A stretch of DNA of 64,000 bases from Notospermus geniculatus (taxonomy: Eukaryota; Nemertea; Pilidiophora; Heteronemertea; Lineidae). Where the stretch lies: assembly GCA_002633025.1 (NCBI GenBank), contig NMRB01001374.1:12572-76571 (forward strand), in the 5' to 3' direction. Under the pieces are notes generated by a model that was not told where the DNA came from, did not search any database, and saw nothing but the letters and a program-made list of their open reading frames with translations. Numbering within the stretch: the first letter of the stretch is position 1; each line of letters begins with the position of its first letter. Shown piece by piece: positions 59,890-64,000 of this stretch. Both the position numbers and the translations under genes were made by a program.

Positions 59890-61093
59890 AAAGGCCTGTC
59901 TACACCATCAACATTTCCAAAGTATTTCTGCGACAAAACATTTTGACAACTGTTATAGAAATGTTGCGGCGTGTTTCGGGGTTGGTGTACACTCCTCAAT
60001 TACAGGCCTGTCTTGTCTACACCATCAACATTTTCAAAACATTTCTAACAAGATGACATTGTAAATGTCTGATGGTTCCCGCTTGTTAAGAGGACCTTAC
60101 AGGCATGACAGGCAGCCTGCTGGCAGCCATTTTGATGTGCTCAAATCAAATCATCAGCTTTGACCTTGACCTTGACCTCTGATCATCAAGGCCATTGCAT
60201 AATCAAAATGGGTATCCTCAGTAACCTAATAGTGGGTGATATCATGCTTCCACCTCTGCCATAGGCAGAGATATATCAAATTATCAANCACTTCTTAGTC
60301 AGAGAGGCATGATTAGAACATCATTAAACTCGTATTTGTTGTAAAAACGGCAAATTTGTTGATTTGGGGCAAAATTGACGTAATATGTCGTTTCTGCAAC
60401 AGAGCGACAACATATAATGTTCAAATTAAGCCCATCTGACTCAGAGGTGCCATATTTCTATCTATTGGTAATACATTTATAGGGTCTAAAACGGACGAGG
60501 AAAAAGTTAGCAGTACACACTTGAATTTGTAATAGAAGTCCATATACATTGTATTAGGAGTTAACGTAGGATCTCAAATAAATACCAATTTTGGGCACTT
60601 CGGGGGGTCGGATTTGAAGGGACTTTTTATGTGATATTTGGAGGGGTATACTAAACCATATAAAGCAAAAAGAAATTCTGTTGCAATTTGTTCTAGGTTC
60701 CCCCTTATTTTCGATAAATATCCTGGGCTAAAGCACCATTAGTTATGCATCAACGACTTCAAAACGTTGCTTTGAAAATGTGTTAGAAATGTTTTAAAAG
60801 AAATGTCATGTGAATTCTTCTGCAAACATGTTCAAAACATGTTTTGAATTGTTGCAAGTCTGTCCACACTTGTGCAACAATCTGAAAACAAGGGTGTTGC
60901 AGATTTGTTGCAACTATGTGCAACAAACCGAAAACAACGGTGTTTTGGAAATGTTGCAGCTGGATGTTTTAGAAATGTTGATGGTGTGGACAGGCCTGTA
61001 GTTGCGGAGTGTAGACCAACCCCAATCTAAAACAGTTTTCAAAATGTTTTGTCGCAGAATGTTTTGGAAATGTTGATGGTGAAGACAAGCCTT
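59890..61093. mobile_element. 1.2-kb inverted-repeat element upstream of gene E
   Basis: The left end AGGCCTGTCTACACCATCAA and right end TTGATGGTGAAGACAAGCCT are inverted. A second, inner pair (CAGGCCTGTCTTGTCTACAC at 60002 and GGTGTGGACAGGCCTGTAG at 60982) lies about 110 bp inside. It contains TTGCAACA/TGTTGCAA-type words and an n at 60288. No transposase frame. Confidence 0.65.
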
Positions 61094-62186
61094 TACATAC
61101 CCTGCAGATAGTCTTCCCCCTAGAATGAATTCAGTTTGTGAATTCTGTGACACATGGTCCTCTTGTCGAAGGTACATGTACACAGTGATGTGTGACGAAA
61201 AATCATAATCTTCAGTCCAGTTTAATTCCTATTATGACTACTTCTGCTACTTCCTGAATTGAAAAATGTTTATAAGACACGAAATCAGAATTTTTCCTAT
61301 CTGTCCAGCAAAAGCTTGCAATTACTAACCTGATTATAATATAATATTGTTATAAAGATTGGTATTTATATTATGTACTTGATGAATGCGAATTACACGT
61401 CCATTGAGATCATGGGGGGATGGCATGGAAACGCTATGCTTGCTTTGTGGTTTCGAGCCCTGGGGCAATTCACGGGGAGAATTCAACTGCCTATGCCATT
61501 GTAGGCCTAGACGTGTAGGCTATTGTTTAAAAACCAACTACATGATTTCATTGCAATGTGCGTAACCATTGGTTCCATATGTAATAGGAGCAGTCAGCCG
61601 CACTTATTGCCAAAAGATGGCAGCAAAGTTCTGGCGGACCAATACAATAGAAAATTCTCCTGATTGGTGCTCAGTCAAGCACGAATGGGTCCGCAAGGCA
61701 TTGAATTTGGCCGTAGCGACACCTATAGGTCAACTGACTGACAGAGTCCTATTGCTTGCGATCTCCATAAAGTCCGGTCTGCTGCCGGTGTGACATCTGC
61801 CAGTTTTTCCGTGCGTCAGTGTTTCCCCTTGTTGTGAAACGCTGGAAGATAAATCGACACGTTTCTCTGTGTGTCCCCTATGACAGTTCATACATAGAGA
61901 GGTCTACACACAGGATCGATGTCCATCCGTATACACCAGTGCTCGCGAGTGTAGCCTACACACCGATCACTGCTCGCCAAGACCTTGGAGGAATTATACT
62001 GTCCAAGCCAAGACTCAGTTCGAACCTACGTAGGCCTACCATTTCTTCGTTTAGGAGTCCACGTACATCTTCAACAAGTGTTAAACGAGTTGATATAGGC
62101 CTAGTAAAACTCTCTCATACCCCGAAGGTGACTCATGACACAATGAAAGTAAAGAGTGAAGAAAGTGGGATAGTTGATTTCTAATG
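61094..62186. other. intergenic, no gene seen
   Basis: Unique-looking sequence with a GGAGGAATTATACTGTCC word at 61986 shared with 24583 and 55390, and a weak tRNA box-B-like GGTTTCGAGCCC at about 61448. No exon with homology. Confidence 0.5.
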
Positions 62187-62517
62187 AAGCCCAACAGTAT
62201 GCGTTAGGTGACTCTTTCTCCCTCCCCACCTTGATAAGACTGGTCTCCTGTCCAACCTTTATATAGCCAGTGGTAACAGCGAGGCTGGACTGATACCACG
62301 TCGAAACAAAAATGGCCGCCATACCTTCATCACTTGAGAAGTTCAACGAGCTGTTATAGCGTGACTAACCCTTCATCAGGTAAGGTAACATGCTTCAACT
62401 CATTCTTTTATGCGTAGCAACACTCCCAATACAATTGGTAACTTAGATCATTCAGATAGATAGATTTGAATAGTCTTATCGAGCTTGCATATAGCCTACG
62501 ACTATACTGTTGGGCTT
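62187..62517 (+). promoter_or_regulatory. recurrent TATA-ATG-splice-donor block, copy 5, with 14-bp inverted ends
   Basis: Bounded by AAGCCCAACAGTAT and its exact complement ATACTGTTGGGCTT. Inside: CTTTATATAGCC, AAAAATGGCCGCC (ATG 62312), MAAIPSSLEKFNELL and stop, and donor CAG|GTAAGG at 62379/62380. The inverted ends suggest a non-autonomous transposon about 330 bp long. Confidence 0.5.
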
Positions 62518-62631
62518 TAACATCAGCTTTAAGTGAAGACAATCGGTCAGCCAACTCGTAGGTGGTGTTGGTGTTAGTGTTGCTCTAAAGACACACAAAA
62601 TGCTCGTCAAAAGTACTTGGCTGCTGATGCT

Positions 62632-63650
62632 TTAATAGTCACCATTTTTTATCCTTCCAATCTGCTTTTGTTGGAACACCGTGGCATGAAATGGTTCTGC
62701 AGCAAAATCCTTCGCATCAAGACTCTCTTCAAAGAATTTTCCGGTCACTTTATATTCCTTCACTTTCTCAGCAATGTCGTTAAGGCGGAAGTAAGTAAAC
62801 AGCGATGCGAGTTCATCGATGGTAAGTTGAGACAGAGGCGTCAACTTTCCATTTGGAGGGGGGAACTTGATCATTTTACCGGATTGAAGCTGAGGATTAG
62901 GTTCTGGTGTTGGACAAACAGATCCTTTTTGAACCGGCGTGGAAACAGTTGCTGGAATGGTGGAAGTTTTGTTGGGTGGCCATCTGGTTAATACAGGTGG
63001 AATGTTTTTGGTTTCACTGTCAGCTTTCAGTGGAGTTGGCGGCCATTTGGATGCTGCAGGACGATTTGTGGTTGGACTGTCATCTTTCAGTGGAGGTGAC
63101 GACAATCTCGATGACGCAGGAGGGTTTTTGGCTTCAGTGTCATCTTTCAGTGGAGTTGGCGGCCATCTGGACGATGTGGGACGATTTGCGGTTGCACTTT
63201 CAACTTTCAGTGGAGTTGACTTCGGCCCAAGCTGAGCAGTTAGGTCAGTACTATGTACCTTATGACGCCTGTAGTCATGAGTTGGTTGCTTTAGAGGCTT
63301 TGGCGAAGAACCTCGTTTGTTCTGACTTGGATCCGATGGTCTTATTCCAGCTTGTTCTCCACGTGTCTGTTGATGACCTGGCACCATTTTTGTTCCGATG
63401 GTCGAACCAGAAACAGAGGGAGGGATTAGCGTATCATCATATGGATCTTGTGGCACGGGAGGAAGTGGGCGGTCAGACATGTCAGATCGGCTCATCGGGC
63501 GAGTGAGAGATTTAACTGTGTCAGAATCACTTTTCCTGCGGTCAGATATGACAGATGCGGGCGTCACATTCTTTGAAGTGGGTCCTTTCTGTCGCTGATC
63601 ATCTGCTTTAGAATTTCGCTTGGCTTCAGTGTCATTTTTGCCAGAAGCAC
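62632..63650 (-). CDS. GAREM-like adaptor, locus F (second exon only; first exon lies beyond the window)
   Basis: Exon 2 is 63650-62632, acceptor TTTCAG at 63652/63651, phase 1, stop TAA. The first codons read GASGKNDTEAKRNSK, homologous to the exon 2 start of E, so the frame runs 83 bp upstream of the first ATG. The linker has RPLPPVPQDPYDD (SH3-type), RPSDPSQNKRGSSPK, and four units of the SRWPPTPLKDD repeat (E has two), then MIKFPPPNGKLTP and the SAM-like domain ending GRIKNGDY. The CABIT exon would be right of 64000 given intron sizes in the family (0.2-1.9 kb). Confidence 0.85.
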
Positions 63651-64000
63651 CTGAAATACAAATTCATATTCATTCTCGTAGTTGAAATCGGAGTCGGGCC
63701 GCTACGCAACCTCTCGACACTATATGATATTCTCTCAACAATGTTTCACCGTCTAACTTCTAGTCCTTCAACACTGTTGATCAACACGCCAGGACCTGCA
63801 ACAATGTTGATTGAGAAATAGGTTTCTGCAGCTATTTTGTTGCATGTTGCAGGTAAGCTTCAACACAGATACTGGATCAGCCAATCAGATAATGGTATCT
63901 AAGTCATGTGACAATCACATATTCAACAAAATCATGCTGATCTTGCGTGATGCTGTTGCAGGTGTAAACTATGCTTGTTGAAGGAGGTTTGTTCGGCTAA
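63651..64000. other. intron of gene F with TTCAACA/TGTTGAA-rich repeat
   Basis: After the acceptor, 63733-63990 has alternating CAACAATGTT, TTCAACACTGTTGATCAACA and TGTTGCAGG words, resembling the foldback family at 23783-24260. No exon. Confidence 0.5.

Overview
The window is animal nuclear DNA. Multi-exon genes have canonical GT..AG introns, intergenic space is dominated by small inverted-repeat transposons, and there is one LINE fragment and several tRNA-derived SINEs. The gene families (HDAC3, GAREM-like CABIT+SAM adaptors, an SLC35G1-like transporter) are metazoan. Frequent AGGCCTA and TACATGTA words suggest a marine invertebrate deuterostome (echinoderm, hemichordate or lancelet), but the sequence does not settle which. 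Single n bases at 6575, 11789, 27153 and 60288 look like collapsed assembly gaps.

Layout. 1-8.5 kb: no convincing gene; MITEs, a 5'-truncated LINE (5.0-6.4 kb) and a 1.1 kb inverted-repeat element. 8.5-10.9 kb, minus: exons 2-7 of HDAC3; its 3' half is absent. 11.8-16.3 kb, plus, head-to-head with HDAC3: a GAREM-like gene with a duplicated 140-nt exon. 16.3-26.2 kb: gene-poor and repeat-rich. 26.2-64 kb: a tandem cluster of minus-strand GAREM-like loci, here called A, B, A', B', D, E and F, plus an SLC35G1-like transporter. Each locus has the same plan: a first large exon (about 1.1 kb) with a CABIT domain, a phase-1 intron, and a second large exon with a proline-rich linker and a C-terminal SAM-like domain. 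F runs off the right edge.

The most striking structure is a tandem duplication of about 10 kb (27154-36858 and 37843-46970) carrying CABIT A, gene B and the C-terminal half of the transporter. Its junction joins the transporter half in frame to the linker of A', giving a predicted CABIT-linker-half-transporter chimera (36018-40769). The full transporter survives at 46130-47437 and the normal SAM end survives at 26252. Independent insertions, a deletion that beheads B', and loop substitutions show the copies have diverged since.

Function by family knowledge: GAREM/THEMIS proteins are cytosolic adaptors that bind Grb2 and tune receptor-to-MAPK signalling. Proline-rich SH3-type motifs and YxN motifs (Grb2-SH2 type) in several copies fit this. 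Copies differ mostly in linker repeats (units of 150, 81 and about 60 bp), so the cluster looks like a lineage-specific expansion with fast-changing linkers. A second recurrent feature is a roughly 200-300 bp block (five copies) with a TATA-like box, an ATG in good context and a splice donor, lying 3' of cluster genes.
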